Below are positions 26,984 through 35,053 of a stretch of DNA of 57,997 nt, one piece after another. Within the stretch, counting starts at the first letter, position 1. Every line of letters starts with the position of its first letter. A program made the translations under genes and the position numbers. The DNA is taken from NCBI RefSeq assembly GCF_000428045.1, contig NZ_ATZE01000010.1, forward strand, positions 173,984 through 231,980, in the 5' to 3' direction. The stretch is from Sedimenticola selenatireducens DSM 17993. GTDB lineage: Bacteria > Pseudomonadota > Gammaproteobacteria > Chromatiales > Chromatiaceae. Under the pieces are notes generated by a model that did no database searches, was not told where the DNA came from, and saw only the letters and a list, made by a program, of their open reading frames with translations.

Positions 26984-29368
26984 ATGAATGACGACGCGAT
27001 TGACGCCGAAGCCCTTGACATCATTTCCGAAAATGTACTGGCCCGTCAGGGCGATGTACTGCCCGGCGTGATTCACCTGTTGCCGGTCACAACCCGCCCC
27101 TTCTTCCCCGGACAGGCGGTTCCGTTGTTGATGAACGATGAACATTGGGAACAGACCGTCTCTGCCTCTTATGAATCCGGACAGGCCATACTGGGTATCG
27201 TCATGACCGACGCCTCTACCTCGGAAGAGGCGGTACCGAGTGACTTCCGCCGCATCGGCACCGCCTGCAAAATCCATCGCGTGCAGAAAGTGGAAGGACG
27301 CCTGCAGGTGCTGGTTGAGTGCCTGCAGCGTTTCAAAATCGAGAGTTTTGTCGCAAGGCGCGCCCCGTTTCGGGCCCAGGTCAGCTACTTCACGGAAGAG
27401 TCTTCGACGCCCAGTGATGAGATCAAGGCGTATGCCATGGCGGTTATCAACACCATCAAGGAACTGGTACCGCTGAACCCGCTGTACGGCGAGGAGCTGC
27501 GCATATTTCTTGACCGGCTGGGACCGGATGATCCCTCCCACCTGGCCGACTTTGCCGCCAGCCTGACCACGGCCGACCGTTTCCAGCTCCAGGAGATACT
27601 GCAGGAGATCGAGTTGTTGCCACGCATGGAAAAGGTCCTGCTGTTGCTCAACAAAGAGCTGGAACTGGCCAAGGCACAAAACGAAATCCGCAAGACGGTT
27701 GAGGACAAGATCAACACCCATCAACGGGAGTTTTTCCTGCGTGAACAGCTCAAGGCAATTCAGCAGGAGCTGGGGCTGGAAAAGGACGATCGCACCGCCG
27801 AACTGGACAAGTTCAAGGAACGGCTTGAAGCGCTGGTGCTGCCGGAGGCGGTCGGCAAGCGGCTGGATGAAGAGATGCAGAAGCTGTCGATCCTGGAGAC
27901 CGGCTCACCGGAGTATGCCCTGACCCGCAACTATATCGACTGGATCACCCTGCTGCCATGGGGCAAGCACAGTCAGGACAAACTCAATCTGGCCCAGGCG
28001 CGCAAGGCGCTGGATAAAGATCATTATGGGCTGGATGATGTCAAGAAGCGCATTCTTGAGTTTCTTGCGGTCGGCATGATGAAAGGTGAAGTCAGCGGCT
28101 CGATTATTCTGCTGGTGGGTCCACCCGGTGTCGGCAAGACCTCCATCGGCAAATCGATTGCCGACGCCCTGGGACGCGCCTTCTATCGCTTCTCGGTCGG
28201 CGGCATGCGCGACGAGGCGGAAATCAAGGGCCACCGACGCACCTATATCGGCGCCATGCCGGGTAAATTTATCCAGGCAATGAAGGAGGTGGAGACCGCC
28301 AACCCGGTCATCATGCTGGACGAGATCGACAAGATCGGCGCCTCCTTTCACGGCGATCCGGCCTCGGCCCTGCTGGAGGCGCTGGACCCGGAGCAGAACA
28401 GCGATTTTCTAGATCACTACCTGGACCTGAGATTCGACCTCTCCAAGGTGCTGTTTGTCTGTACCGCGAACCAACTGGACACCATTCCTGCGCCGTTGCG
28501 TGATCGCATGGAAATCATCCCGCTCTCCGGCTACATCGCGCAGGAGAAGTTGCAGATCGCCCGCAAGTACCTGCTGCCGCGGCAACTGAAGCGGGCCGGC
28601 CTGAAACGCAACCAGCTGAAACTCAATACGGAGGCTCTGAAGGCGATCATAGAGGGTTATGCCCGGGATGCCGGCGTTCGGCGGCTGGAAAAACAGATCG
28701 GCAAGATCGTGCGCAAGGCGGTGGTACGAATCCTGGACAAGGAACCGATGCCGATAGTGGTTGAGGAATCGGACCTGAAGGAGTACCTGGGCAGTCCGAT
28801 TTTTCGCGATGAACGCAATCTGACCGGACCTGGCGTGGTCACCGGACTGGCCTGGACGGCCATGGGCGGGGCCACCTTGAGCGTCGAGGCCGTTCGAACC
28901 CACAGTTACACCCGGGGCTTTAAACTGACTGGCCAGCTAGGAGAGGTGATGCGGGAATCCGCCGAAATCGCCTATGGCTATATCGTCGCCAATGCCGAAC
29001 GACTGGGGGCCGATGCGGATTTCTTTGAAAACAGCTTCATCCATCTGCATGTACCTGCCGGCGCCACTCCGAAGGACGGACCCAGCGCCGGTATCACCAT
29101 AGCGTCCGCCCTGCTGTCACTGGCACGCAACCAGCCAGTCAGAAATATCGCCATGACCGGCGAACTGACCCTGACCGGCCACGTCTTCCCGATTGGCGGG
29201 GTGCGGGAAAAGATGATTGCGGCGCGGCGCGCCCGCATCCGGGAACTGATCCTACCGGAGGAGAATCGGGGCGAGTACGAAGAGGTACCCGAACATATTC
29301 GAAAAGGCATTAAAGTCCATTTCGCCTGCAGTTTTGATGATGTCGCCCCCCTGTTGTTTAAAAAATAA
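26984..29368 (+). CDS. lon: ATP-dependent Lon protease
   Basis: A cytoplasmic AAA+ serine protease that removes damaged and regulatory proteins. Domains of the 794-aa protein: Lon N-terminal substrate-binding domain (about 25-220), coiled coil (about 225-290), AAA+ module with Walker A GPPGVGKTS and Walker B VIMLDEIDKIG, and the C-terminal protease with the catalytic Ser in KDGPSAGI and Lys in GVREKMIAARRA. The acidic extension (MNDDAIDAEALDII) recalls the second Lon type of some pseudomonads. There is no T-tract terminator immediately after the stop. Confidence 0.97.
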   Translation: MNDDAIDAEALDIISENVLARQGDVLPGVIHLLPVTTRPFFPGQAVPLLMNDEHWEQTVSASYESGQAILGIVMTDASTSEEAVPSDFRRIGTACKIHRVQKVEGRLQVLVECLQRFKIESFVARRAPFRAQVSYFTEESSTPSDEIKAYAMAVINTIKELVPLNPLYGEELRIFLDRLGPDDPSHLADFAASLTTADRFQLQEILQEIELLPRMEKVLLLLNKELELAKAQNEIRKTVEDKINTHQREFFLREQLKAIQQELGLEKDDRTAELDKFKERLEALVLPEAVGKRLDEEMQKLSILETGSPEYALTRNYIDWITLLPWGKHSQDKLNLAQARKALDKDHYGLDDVKKRILEFLAVGMMKGEVSGSIILLVGPPGVGKTSIGKSIADALGRAFYRFSVGGMRDEAEIKGHRRTYIGAMPGKFIQAMKEVETANPVIMLDEIDKIGASFHGDPASALLEALDPEQNSDFLDHYLDLRFDLSKVLFVCTANQLDTIPAPLRDRMEIIPLSGYIAQEKLQIARKYLLPRQLKRAGLKRNQLKLNTEALKAIIEGYARDAGVRRLEKQIGKIVRKAVVRILDKEPMPIVVEESDLKEYLGSPIFRDERNLTGPGVVTGLAWTAMGGATLSVEAVRTHSYTRGFKLTGQLGEVMRESAEIAYGYIVANAERLGADADFFENSFIHLHVPAGATPKDGPSAGITIASALLSLARNQPVRNIAMTGELTLTGHVFPIGGVREKMIAARRARIRELILPEENRGEYEEVPEHIRKGIKVHFACSFDDVAPLLFKK

Positions 29369-29415
29369 CCGCCAAGACGACAGTTAACCCAGATCAAGAA
29401 TAACCGTAATCCAGG

Positions 29416-29444
29416 TTGACATATTTAGAAACCACTAATACTTT
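29416..29444 (+). promoter_or_regulatory. Putative sigma-70 promoter of the sulfur globule gene
   Basis: A perfect -35 TTGACA (29416-29421) with, after 17 nt, a weak -10 TACTTT (29439-29444). Transcription would start near 29451, placing a strong hairpin (29454-29474) almost at the 5' end of the mRNA. Confidence 0.45.
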
Positions 29445-29453
29445 CATTAGAGA

Positions 29454-29474
29454 GGCCACTACCGAGTAGTGGCC
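29454..29474 (+). promoter_or_regulatory. 5'-UTR hairpin of the sulfur globule mRNA
   Basis: A perfect 9-bp stem GGCCACTAC / GTAGTGGCC with a CGA triloop. It is not followed by a T tract, so it is not an ordinary terminator of lon. Its position at the predicted transcript start suggests mRNA stabilisation, which is known for abundant structural proteins. That role is an inference. Confidence 0.5.
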
Positions 29475-29510
29475 TTCATACCCAAAATTACGAATCAGGG
29501 AGAAGAAATT

Positions 29511-29885
29511 ATGAAAAGCATCATGAAAGCTGCCGCCGTTGCGGCCTTGCTTGTTGCCTCTGCCTCCGCATCCGCCTGGTGGGGTGGTCCATGGGGCGGC
29601 GGCCCCTGGGGTGGCGGCCCATGGAACGGTTTAGGAGATGGATGGGGTGACGGCACGGGCGATTTCAACATGAACTTCAGCGGCCGTGGCAGCGGTTACG
29701 GCAATGCCTATGGTCGTGGTTACGGTTATCCCTATGGTTATGGCGGCTACCCCTACGGTGGTTACGGCGCACCCTATGGCGGTTACGGCGCTCCCTATGG
29801 TGGTTATGGCGCTCCCTATGGCTACGCCCCCGCACCTTATGGCTATCCCGCCGCACCGGCTGCCCCGGCAGCTCCCGCAAACTGA
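29511..29885 (+). CDS. Sulfur globule-type envelope protein
   Basis: A small Gly/Tyr/Pro-rich secreted protein (124 aa). A Sec signal peptide ([22 protein letters not shown]) precedes a [11 protein letters not shown] segment, an acidic [18 protein letters not shown] stretch and a C-terminal half of repeated GGYGAPY units. The layout matches sulfur globule proteins that coat stored sulfur in Allochromatium-type bacteria. The ATG at 29511 is chosen because GGGAGAAG stands 5-12 nt before it. Three tandem 21-nt units code for the GGYGAPY repeats. Its presence is the main sign that the organism stores elemental sulfur. Other Gly-rich envelope proteins could look similar. Confidence 0.8.
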   Translation: MKSIMKAAAVAALLVASASASAWWGGPWGGGPWGGGPWNGLGDGWGDGTGDFNMNFSGRGSGYGNAYGRGYGYPYGYGGYPYGGYGAPYGGYGAPYGGYGAPYGYAPAPYGYPAAPAAPAAPAN

Positions 29886-29952
29886 TCCAGTTACCCGGAC
29901 AAATCCGCCACCGCACTTCCCTGTGCCTCGCGGAACAAATCCACGCCTGGAC

Positions 29953-29990
29953 AAAAAAACCCTGCATCTTCAAAGATGCAGGGTTTTTTA
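29953..29990. terminator. Bidirectional intrinsic terminator
   Basis: A 10-bp stem CCCTGCATCT / AGATGCAGGG with a TCAA loop, preceded by seven A and followed by six T. It can end both the sulfur globule transcript (plus) and the erpA transcript (minus), which converge here. Confidence 0.92.
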
Positions 29991-30012
29991 TGATATGTGC
30001 TGTTTGTTCTTA

Positions 30013-30366
30013 TCAGACCGAGAAAGAGGAACCACAACCACAGGTAGTGGTAGCGTTAGGATTGCGAATCACAAACTGCGACCCCTGCAGGCTCTCGGTG
30101 TAATCAACCTCGGCGCCCATCAGATACTGCAGGCTCATCGGGTCAACCAGCATGGTGACGCCATCGGTATCCACCCGGGTATCGCCATCTTTCATCTCTT
30201 CGTCAAAGCTGAATCCATACTGGAAGCCTGAGCAACCGCCGCCCTGAATGAAGACTCGCAACATCAGGTTGGGATTACCCTCCTCTTTGATCAGGGTAGA
30301 CACCTTGGTCGCCGCTGCATTGGTAAATACCAGCGGGTTCCCGGTTTCAGCTTGCATACCACTCAT
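30013..30366 (-). CDS. erpA: Iron-sulfur cluster insertion protein ErpA
   Basis: An A-type carrier that delivers [4Fe-4S] clusters to enzymes such as IspG/H and respiratory Fe-S proteins. The 117-aa protein from the ATG at 30366 (MSGMQAETG) follows a GGAG at -9. The three cluster-ligand cysteines are in [15 protein letters not shown] and [10 protein letters not shown]. The frame is also open to a TTG at 30378. The upstream promoter overlaps an IscR-like site (30427-30451), which fits the known IscR control of erpA in E. coli. Confidence 0.95.
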   Translation of the reverse strand: MSGMQAETGNPLVFTNAAATKVSTLIKEEGNPNLMLRVFIQGGGCSGFQYGFSFDEEMKDGDTRVDTDGVTMLVDPMSLQYLMGAEVDYTESLQGSQFVIRNPNATTTCGCGSSFSV

Positions 30367-30419
30367 AACCAACTCCAAAATCTGTAATAAAAACGCTCTC
30401 GCCGAGCGATTATTAAAAC

Positions 30420-30451
30420 ATTATGCTTTTCTGATCAATTTAGTCAAGTAT
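30420..30451 (-). promoter_or_regulatory. erpA promoter with overlapping IscR type 1-like site
   Basis: On the minus strand, -35 TTGACT (30447-30442) and -10 CATAAT (30425-30420) are 16 nt apart. The 25-bp window 30427-30451 matches the IscR type 1 consensus (ATASYYGACTRWWWYAGTCRRSTAT) at about 20 of 25 positions. The half-site TAGTCAAGTAT on the plus strand matches perfectly. Overlap with the -35 element implies repression by [2Fe-2S]-IscR. Confidence 0.6.
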
Positions 30452-30467
30452 TACGATCTTCCTGCCG

Positions 30468-30956
30468 TCAACGCCCCCGGGGCGCCCGCTCCGATTCCTC
30501 ATCGGCACTATCAAATGCAACCACCCGGGGCTGCGCTCCATCGTCTGGATCCTCCGACTTGATATCCTGGCCGTCATAACCCAGCATCTGCGGCTGGGCA
30601 TCCTTGGTATGGATCAGTTGCCCGTTGACCTCCGCCCCCATCGCCATCTCCAGCAGATTGTAATAGACCGTGCCGGTAACCTTGGCCTTGGGCGCCAGCT
30701 CAACCCGTTCGGATGCGTAAACATCCCCCACCACTGTGCCGTTAAGTATTACATTGGGGACCTGGATATCACCTTCAACCCGCCCCTGCTCACTCAGAGT
30801 CAGCGCCGACTCCCCACCCTGCTCGACCATCACGTTGCCACAGACCAATCCGTCGACATGCAGACCACCGGTGAAATTGACATCGCCGTGGATAGTGGTT
30901 CCGCTACCGATCACGGTGGCAATCTTTGGAGCCCTGAACTTTTTAAAACGCGCCAT
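30468..30956 (-). CDS. Bactofilin (polymer-forming cytoskeletal protein)
   Basis: A 162-aa bactofilin: a beta-helical DUF583 core (about 12-115) with repeated short strands (TVIGSGTTIHGDVNFTGGLHVDGLVCGNV, GRVEGDIQVPNVILNGTVVGDVYASERVEL), flanked by a basic start (MARFKKFRAPK) and an acidic disordered tail. Bactofilins polymerise without nucleotide and scaffold cell-wall enzymes. It follows the membrane coiled-coil gene at 30968-31690 by 11 nt, so the two probably act together at the envelope. Confidence 0.92.
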   Translation of the reverse strand: MARFKKFRAPKIATVIGSGTTIHGDVNFTGGLHVDGLVCGNVMVEQGGESALTLSEQGRVEGDIQVPNVILNGTVVGDVYASERVELAPKAKVTGTVYYNLLEMAMGAEVNGQLIHTKDAQPQMLGYDGQDIKSEDPDDGAQPRVVAFDSADEESERAPRGR

Positions 30957-30967
30957 CTGTCATCCTC

Positions 30968-31690
30968 TCAATCGGTCACCAGCCAGCCAAAACTCTCTTT
31001 CACTTTCGGCAACCTGTTATTCGTTGGATTGATCTCCACAATAACCCGTTGCGGACTGAAGCCCGCCGGCAGCTGGATTAATCCATCAACATCCTGAAAA
31101 TGCCTGAAGCGCATTTTCAGTTTTTCATCTTTCTCTTTGGTCAACTCTTTCAGCGTGAGTTCAACAATTTCGCCTTCCTGTTCCCCTTCCAGGGTAAGCA
31201 GTATCCATCCCACTGCCGTACCGGCGTTCTTCAACGCCTGACTGACAGTGAAGCGGAAGCGGTAGCTGTCAGGCACATCACTTTTGTCCAGCCTAAAGCG
31301 CTGGATATAGAGCCCCTCCGACTTGACTCCGGTATCGACGATACCACGCAGTATCTTGAGTTCCTGCTCCATCTCCAGATACCCGGACTGCCTTTCTCTG
31401 AGCGCCTCCCGCACCTGACGTATCGACTCCTGATCGATCTGGCTGGTCCGCTCCAACGCAGCCACCTGCTCGCGCAAACGGTTGCGCTCTGCTTCCAGTA
31501 ACTTGACCTGATGGCGCTGTCCGGTCAACTCAAGCTTGAGCCGGTGAAGCTGATCCGCCTCCGGTTGCCTGAACTGGATATACTCCCGCCAGCCCGCCAA
31601 CAACACAGCAGCCAACAGTATCGGCAATATTGCCCAGAGAAAAACCCAGCGACTGCGGGTCTGGACAATGCGGGGTGTTCTGATTTTCAT
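30968..31690 (-). CDS. Membrane-anchored coiled-coil protein (DUF6776-like)
   Basis: A 240-aa protein with one N-terminal span (VFLWAILPILLAAVLLAGW), a long coiled coil (about 45-120, LHRLKLELTGQRHQVKLLEAERNRLREQ) and a C-terminal beta-rich domain with FRFTVSQALKNAGTAVGWILLTLEG and PAGFSPQRVIVEINPTN. Proteins of this type are regular partners of bactofilin genes in gammaproteobacteria. They may tether bactofilin to the periplasm, but the function is unproven. Confidence 0.75.
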   Translation of the reverse strand: MKIRTPRIVQTRSRWVFLWAILPILLAAVLLAGWREYIQFRQPEADQLHRLKLELTGQRHQVKLLEAERNRLREQVAALERTSQIDQESIRQVREALRERQSGYLEMEQELKILRGIVDTGVKSEGLYIQRFRLDKSDVPDSYRFRFTVSQALKNAGTAVGWILLTLEGEQEGEIVELTLKELTKEKDEKLKMRFRHFQDVDGLIQLPAGFSPQRVIVEINPTNNRLPKVKESFGWLVTD

Positions 31691-31764
31691 TCCCAGATTC
31701 CCGGTCCAGACAGAATCAATGCCTTATGCGCCACTGCATAATGTGTACACACCAGATCATTCAG

Positions 31765-32793
31765 TTATGGCAACAGGGCTACCGCCTGCAGACCCAGCGT
31801 CTCTTCCAGGCCCAGCATGATGTTCATGTTCTGAATTGCCTGGCCGGCTGCGCCTTTCACCAGATTGTCGATAACCGAGAGTACCACTACGGTATCCCCG
31901 CCCTGCGGCCGGTGGACGGCTATCCGACAGTGATTGATCCCCCTGACGCTGCGCGTCTCCGGATGCGAACCCGCCGGCAGCACATCGACAAAAGGCTCTT
32001 CACGGAAGCGCGACTCATACAGCGCCTGCAGGTCGACCTCGTCTGTCAGAGTGGCATAAAGCGTGGAGTGGATGCCACGGATCATCGGCAACAGGTGCGC
32101 AACAAAAGTGAGCTCGACATTGCTGTTTGCAACGGCTGAGAGATTTTGCCGGATTTCCGGCATGTGGCGGTGTCCAGGCACCCCATAAGCCTTGAAACTC
32201 TCACCTACCTCTCCCATCAGCATACCGACACTGGCTCCCCGACCCGCACCACTGACTCCCGATTTACAGTCCGCCACCAATCCGGTAAGGCGCACAAGTC
32301 CGGACTCGATCAGCGGCAAAAAACCCAACGTCGTGGCGGTGGGATAGCAGCCGGGATTGGCTACCAGACTCGCCGTACGGATCGCTTCACGGTTGATCTC
32401 GGGCAGTCCGTAGACAGCCTCGGCGACCAGTTCGGGACAGCTATGAGTCATACCATACCACTGCTCCCAGAGCGCGATGTCCCGGATGCGGAAATCGGCT
32501 GCCAGATCAACTACCCTGCAACCCTTTTCGAGCAACTCCGGGACCAGTTTCATGGCTGTGCCATTGGGTGTTGCAAAAAACACCAGATCACAATCGCTTA
32601 ATGCTGTCAGGTCGGGCTCGGTAAACGGGATATCGAAATGGCCTCGCAGATTTGGGTAGATATCGGAAACCAGACGCCCGGCCTCGGCCCTGGAGGTGAT
32701 GACCGCGACCTCCACCTCGGGATGTCCCGCCAGCAACCGGAGCAGTTCAACCCCCGTATAGCCCGTACCACCAACAATACCTACTTTCACCAT
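31765..32793 (-). CDS. argC: N-acetyl-gamma-glutamyl-phosphate reductase ArgC
   Basis: It reduces N-acetylglutamyl phosphate to the semialdehyde with NADPH, the third step of arginine synthesis. The 342-aa protein begins [21 protein letters not shown] (NADP-binding). The catalytic cysteine is in [20 protein letters not shown], and [12 protein letters not shown] and the HRHMPEI segment are typical. A frame extending upstream to 32868 adds 25 non-conserved residues, so I prefer the ATG at 32793. It stands alone. The small RNA candidate 166 nt upstream ends before the gene. Confidence 0.96.
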   Translation of the reverse strand: MVKVGIVGGTGYTGVELLRLLAGHPEVEVAVITSRAEAGRLVSDIYPNLRGHFDIPFTEPDLTALSDCDLVFFATPNGTAMKLVPELLEKGCRVVDLAADFRIRDIALWEQWYGMTHSCPELVAEAVYGLPEINREAIRTASLVANPGCYPTATTLGFLPLIESGLVRLTGLVADCKSGVSGAGRGASVGMLMGEVGESFKAYGVPGHRHMPEIRQNLSAVANSNVELTFVAHLLPMIRGIHSTLYATLTDEVDLQALYESRFREEPFVDVLPAGSHPETRSVRGINHCRIAVHRPQGGDTVVVLSVIDNLVKGAAGQAIQNMNIMLGLEETLGLQAVALLP

Positions 32794-32958
32794 TTTATCG
32801 ATTCCACACTGAAGAGTGACTAACGGTTGACCCACAGGAGGGCAGCCACGCGAGAGGGGGCGAGACATGTCTCATCCGGATCAGAAAACGTCGTTAATCA
32901 TACGGTGCCACAGGAAAAATCTAAAGATCCAAACCGATACCAGCTTGGCGGAAACAAT

Positions 32959-32982
32959 AAAAAAGCGGCCCGTGGGCCGCTT
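32959..32982 (-). terminator. Intrinsic terminator of the small RNA candidate
   Basis: On the minus strand AAGCGGCCC / GGGCCGCTT forms a 9-bp stem with a two-base centre (or 8 bp with a tetraloop), followed by TTTTTT. On the plus strand there is no T tract after the stem, so it acts in the minus direction, towards argC but before it. Confidence 0.8.
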
Positions 32983-33054
32983 AAGCACTGCGTGACGATT
33001 CTTTTAATTCCTTCTACCCCGGATATATCTCCGCAGTTGTCACGAACAAGGAAT
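32959..33054 (-). ncRNA. Candidate small RNA of about 96 nt upstream of argC
   Basis: A free-standing minus-strand unit with a near-consensus promoter (33061-33089), a predicted start at an A (33054) and an intrinsic terminator (GCGGCCC/GGGCCGC stem followed by six T). It has no useful reading frame. Internal complementarity is strong: the first seven nt (ATTCCTT) match AAGGAAT further in. CGTGAC pairs with GTCACG, and ACTGCG pairs with CGCAGT, but the last two helices share bases and exclude each other. It lacks the sequence marks of 6S RNA, SRP RNA, tmRNA or RNase P. It is a new or lineage-specific sRNA, or the leader of a lost gene. Confidence 0.55.
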
Positions 33055-33060
33055 GCGCAC

Positions 33061-33089
33061 ACTATATATACACATTTTTTAAAGGTCAA
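33061..33089 (-). promoter_or_regulatory. Strong sigma-70 promoter of the small RNA candidate
   Basis: On the minus strand -35 TTGACC (33089-33084) and -10 TATAGT (33066-33061), each five of six to consensus, are exactly 17 nt apart. The -35 lies in a 13-bp palindrome, GTCAATTATTGAC, which could bind a dimeric regulator. Confidence 0.7.
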
Positions 33090-33375
33090 TTATTGACTTA
33101 AAATTCATACTGATAGAGAACGACTTGCCACAACTGCCGGCACTGGATAGTCATATCCGGCAGGATCCAGGGAGGCGGCTTTTTGCACCACAGCGATTCA
33201 CGCCGTTAATTCTGATTTTAACCGGCTTGACTCCAACCCCATCCCTTCCTCAAACTTCAATACAACAGTCGCCGACTCCGCACACCGGCGAGACTGGCCA
33301 ATGGCAACAAGGCGGGAACCGATATGCCTTCACTTCTATCCAATGGACAAACCACGGCCATTAAGGAATTAATCA
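33090..33375. other. Intergenic region upstream of the DUF4126 gene
   Basis: No gene is supportable here. At 33223-33240 there is a copy of the CTTGACTCCAACCCC motif also found at 15087-15104. The rest shows no hairpin with a T tract, and no clear promoter. Confidence 0.5.
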
Positions 33376-34083
33376 ATGGAAACCATTGAACTTATCTCTC
33401 TGACACTGGGCGTGGCCTGGGCCTCCGGTATCAATCTCTATGCCGCCGTGCTGGTACTGGGTTATCTAGGCATGACAGGAGACGTCACATTACCGCCAGG
33501 ATTGGAACTGCTGAGTGATCCATTGGTGCTGGCCGCCGCCGGCTTCATGTACATGGTGGAGTTCTTTGCCGACAAGACCCCGGGTGTTGATACCGGCTGG
33601 GATGTGCTGCATACCTTTATCCGTATCCCTGCCGGTGCCGTGCTGGCCGCCGGGATGGCCCAAGGACTTGAGGTGAGTCAGGCCGCCGAATTCGCCGCCC
33701 TCCTGATCGGTGGTGGTCTTGCTGCTACCACGCACTTCACGAAAACCGGCACCCGGGTATTGATCAACACCTCACCGGAGCCGTTCAGCAACTGGACCGC
33801 CTCCATCACCGAAGATCTGGTGGTGATTGGGGGTCTCTGGGCATCGCTCCACTATCCCTGGCTTTTTATTGCCGGCCTGGTGTTGACCCTGCTGTTGATA
33901 ATCTGGCTGCTACCGAAGCTGTGGCGGGCCCTGAAGCGGGTATTCCGCGCCATCGGGGAATTCTTTGGCGGCCGGAAAAATAATACCGACCGAGCTGATC
34001 CTGACCGGCCGGCGACAAAGCGTCAGGACATCCTCCGCGCGCTCTACCATGACGCCAGTGAAACGAAAAAACTGAATAATTAA
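33376..34083 (+). CDS. DUF4126 family membrane protein
   Basis: A 235-aa membrane protein beginning METIELISLTLGVAWASGINLYAAVLVLGYLG, with the conserved GINLYA segment and a further MYMVEFFADKTPGVDTGWDVLHTFIRIPAGAVLAA block typical of DUF4126. About four or five spans are visible, followed by a charged cytoplasmic tail from about residue 195. The function is unknown. It precedes hemJ by 25 nt and may share a transcript. Confidence 0.85.
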   Translation: METIELISLTLGVAWASGINLYAAVLVLGYLGMTGDVTLPPGLELLSDPLVLAAAGFMYMVEFFADKTPGVDTGWDVLHTFIRIPAGAVLAAGMAQGLEVSQAAEFAALLIGGGLAATTHFTKTGTRVLINTSPEPFSNWTASITEDLVVIGGLWASLHYPWLFIAGLVLTLLLIIWLLPKLWRALKRVFRAIGEFFGGRKNNTDRADPDRPATKRQDILRALYHDASETKKLNN

Positions 34084-34108
34084 TCACTTCCACAATAGGT
34101 AATTTACG

Positions 34109-34528
34109 ATGTGGCTAAAGGCCTGGCATTTAGTATTTATGGTGACCTGGTTTGCCGGGGTTTTTTATCTTCCACGACTCTTCGTTTACCACGCTATGAC
34201 CGATGATGAAGCGGGTAATGAACGATTCAAGGTAATGGAAAGAAAGCTCTACTACTTCACCACGCCCTGGATGATCCTCACCTTGTTATTCGGCTTCTGG
34301 ATGCTCTATGACTACGCTTGGGCGGCATTCGGCAAAATGCTCTGGCTGCATATCAAACTGCTGCTGATTGGCGTTCTCGTGGCCTACCACCTCTACTGCG
34401 GGAAGCTGGTCAGAGAGTTCGCCGAGGACAGAAACAGCCACAGTCACGTCTGGTACCGCTGGTTCAATGAGGTACCGGTGGTAATCCTGTTTGCCGTGGT
34501 ATTGCTGGCGGTGCTGAAGCCGTTTTAG
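34109..34528 (+). CDS. hemJ: Protoporphyrinogen IX oxidase HemJ
   Basis: A four-helix membrane protein (139 aa, UPF0093) that oxidises protoporphyrinogen IX to protoporphyrin IX in haem synthesis. The start MWLKAWHLVFMVTWFAGVFYLPRLFVYHA holds the conserved His of the family. Later LWLHIKLLLIGVLVAYHLYCGKLV and WYRWFNEVPVVILFAVVLLAVLKPF are typical. With hemL at 37.3 kb it contributes to haem supply, which the many c-type cytochromes here require. A bidirectional terminator follows. Confidence 0.95.
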   Translation: MWLKAWHLVFMVTWFAGVFYLPRLFVYHAMTDDEAGNERFKVMERKLYYFTTPWMILTLLFGFWMLYDYAWAAFGKMLWLHIKLLLIGVLVAYHLYCGKLVREFAEDRNSHSHVWYRWFNEVPVVILFAVVLLAVLKPF

Positions 34529-34607
34529 CCATCCCGTTGACGACCGCAGGCAGCGACCGCCAAGTTTAACAACACCGGCGCCCATCCACGCCCTGCCGGG
34601 TGCGCAA

Positions 34608-34645
34608 TAAAAAAGCCCGCGAATAGCGTATTCGTGGGCTTTTTT
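34608..34645. terminator. Bidirectional intrinsic terminator
   Basis: An 11-bp stem GCCCGCGAATA / TATTCGTGGGC (one G-T pair) with a GCG loop. A run of seven A precedes it and six T follow. It separates the convergent hemJ (plus) and A-type carrier (minus) genes. Confidence 0.92.
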
Positions 34646-34666
34646 ATTTTTCTGTTCGTCGACGGA

Positions 34667-35053
34667 TCAGGAGCAGCCGCCACCCTGGGCAGCACTGGAG
34701 CTGCAACCGCCACAGCCGCTGCTCTCGGCAGGCTTGAGATTGTTGAACACAAAGCTGGCATTCCCTTGTCCGTGATCCACGAAATCAATCTGCACACCAG
34801 CGAGATGACGCATGGTCTCGCCATCCACGATCACATCGAATCCGGTGGAATTGAGAATATAGTCGTTCTCATTGATCTGGTCGGTAAAGGTCATGCCGAA
34901 GCTGATGCCGCTGCAACCACCCGGAGTGGCATAGACGCGAATCCCCTTCACTTCCTCTTCAACCTGCCCTACCAGCTCCGCCATCTTACCTTGGGCCGTT
35001 TCGGTCAGGCTGAGTTCTTCATCCCTCAGCAGGTTAGTGGTTGCTTCACTCAT
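34667..35053 (-). CDS. A-type iron-sulfur carrier with Cys-rich tail (IscA-like)
   Basis: A 128-aa HesB/IscA-family protein from the ATG at 35053 (MSEATTNLL), which follows GGAG. The core holds VYATPGGCSGISFGMTFTD, providing the first ligand Cys. The family's C-terminal CGC is replaced by ESSGCGGCSSSAAQGGGCS, with a Gly/Ser-rich tail and a third tail cysteine. It is a second A-type carrier besides ErpA in this window. The changed tail suggests a different recipient or metal. It is not next to isc or suf genes. Confidence 0.85.
   Translation of the reverse strand: MSEATTNLLRDEELSLTETAQGKMAELVGQVEEEVKGIRVYATPGGCSGISFGMTFTDQINENDYILNSTGFDVIVDGETMRHLAGVQIDFVDHGQGNASFVFNNLKPAESSGCGGCSSSAAQGGGCS

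Noticed and set aside
29454-29474. The GGCCACTAC hairpin as the lon terminator
   Set aside because: There is no T tract after it, and it lies downstream of a TTGACA promoter element, so a 5'-UTR role fits better.
32898-33089. A 63-codon minus-strand frame covering the small RNA candidate
   Set aside because: Its start lies upstream of the predicted transcript start and inside the promoter, and it reads through the terminator, so it is unlikely to be translated.
33125-33364. A 79-codon plus-strand frame before the DUF4126 gene
   Set aside because: It is Pro/Thr/Gln-rich without a ribosome binding site or family, and it runs over a repeat motif.
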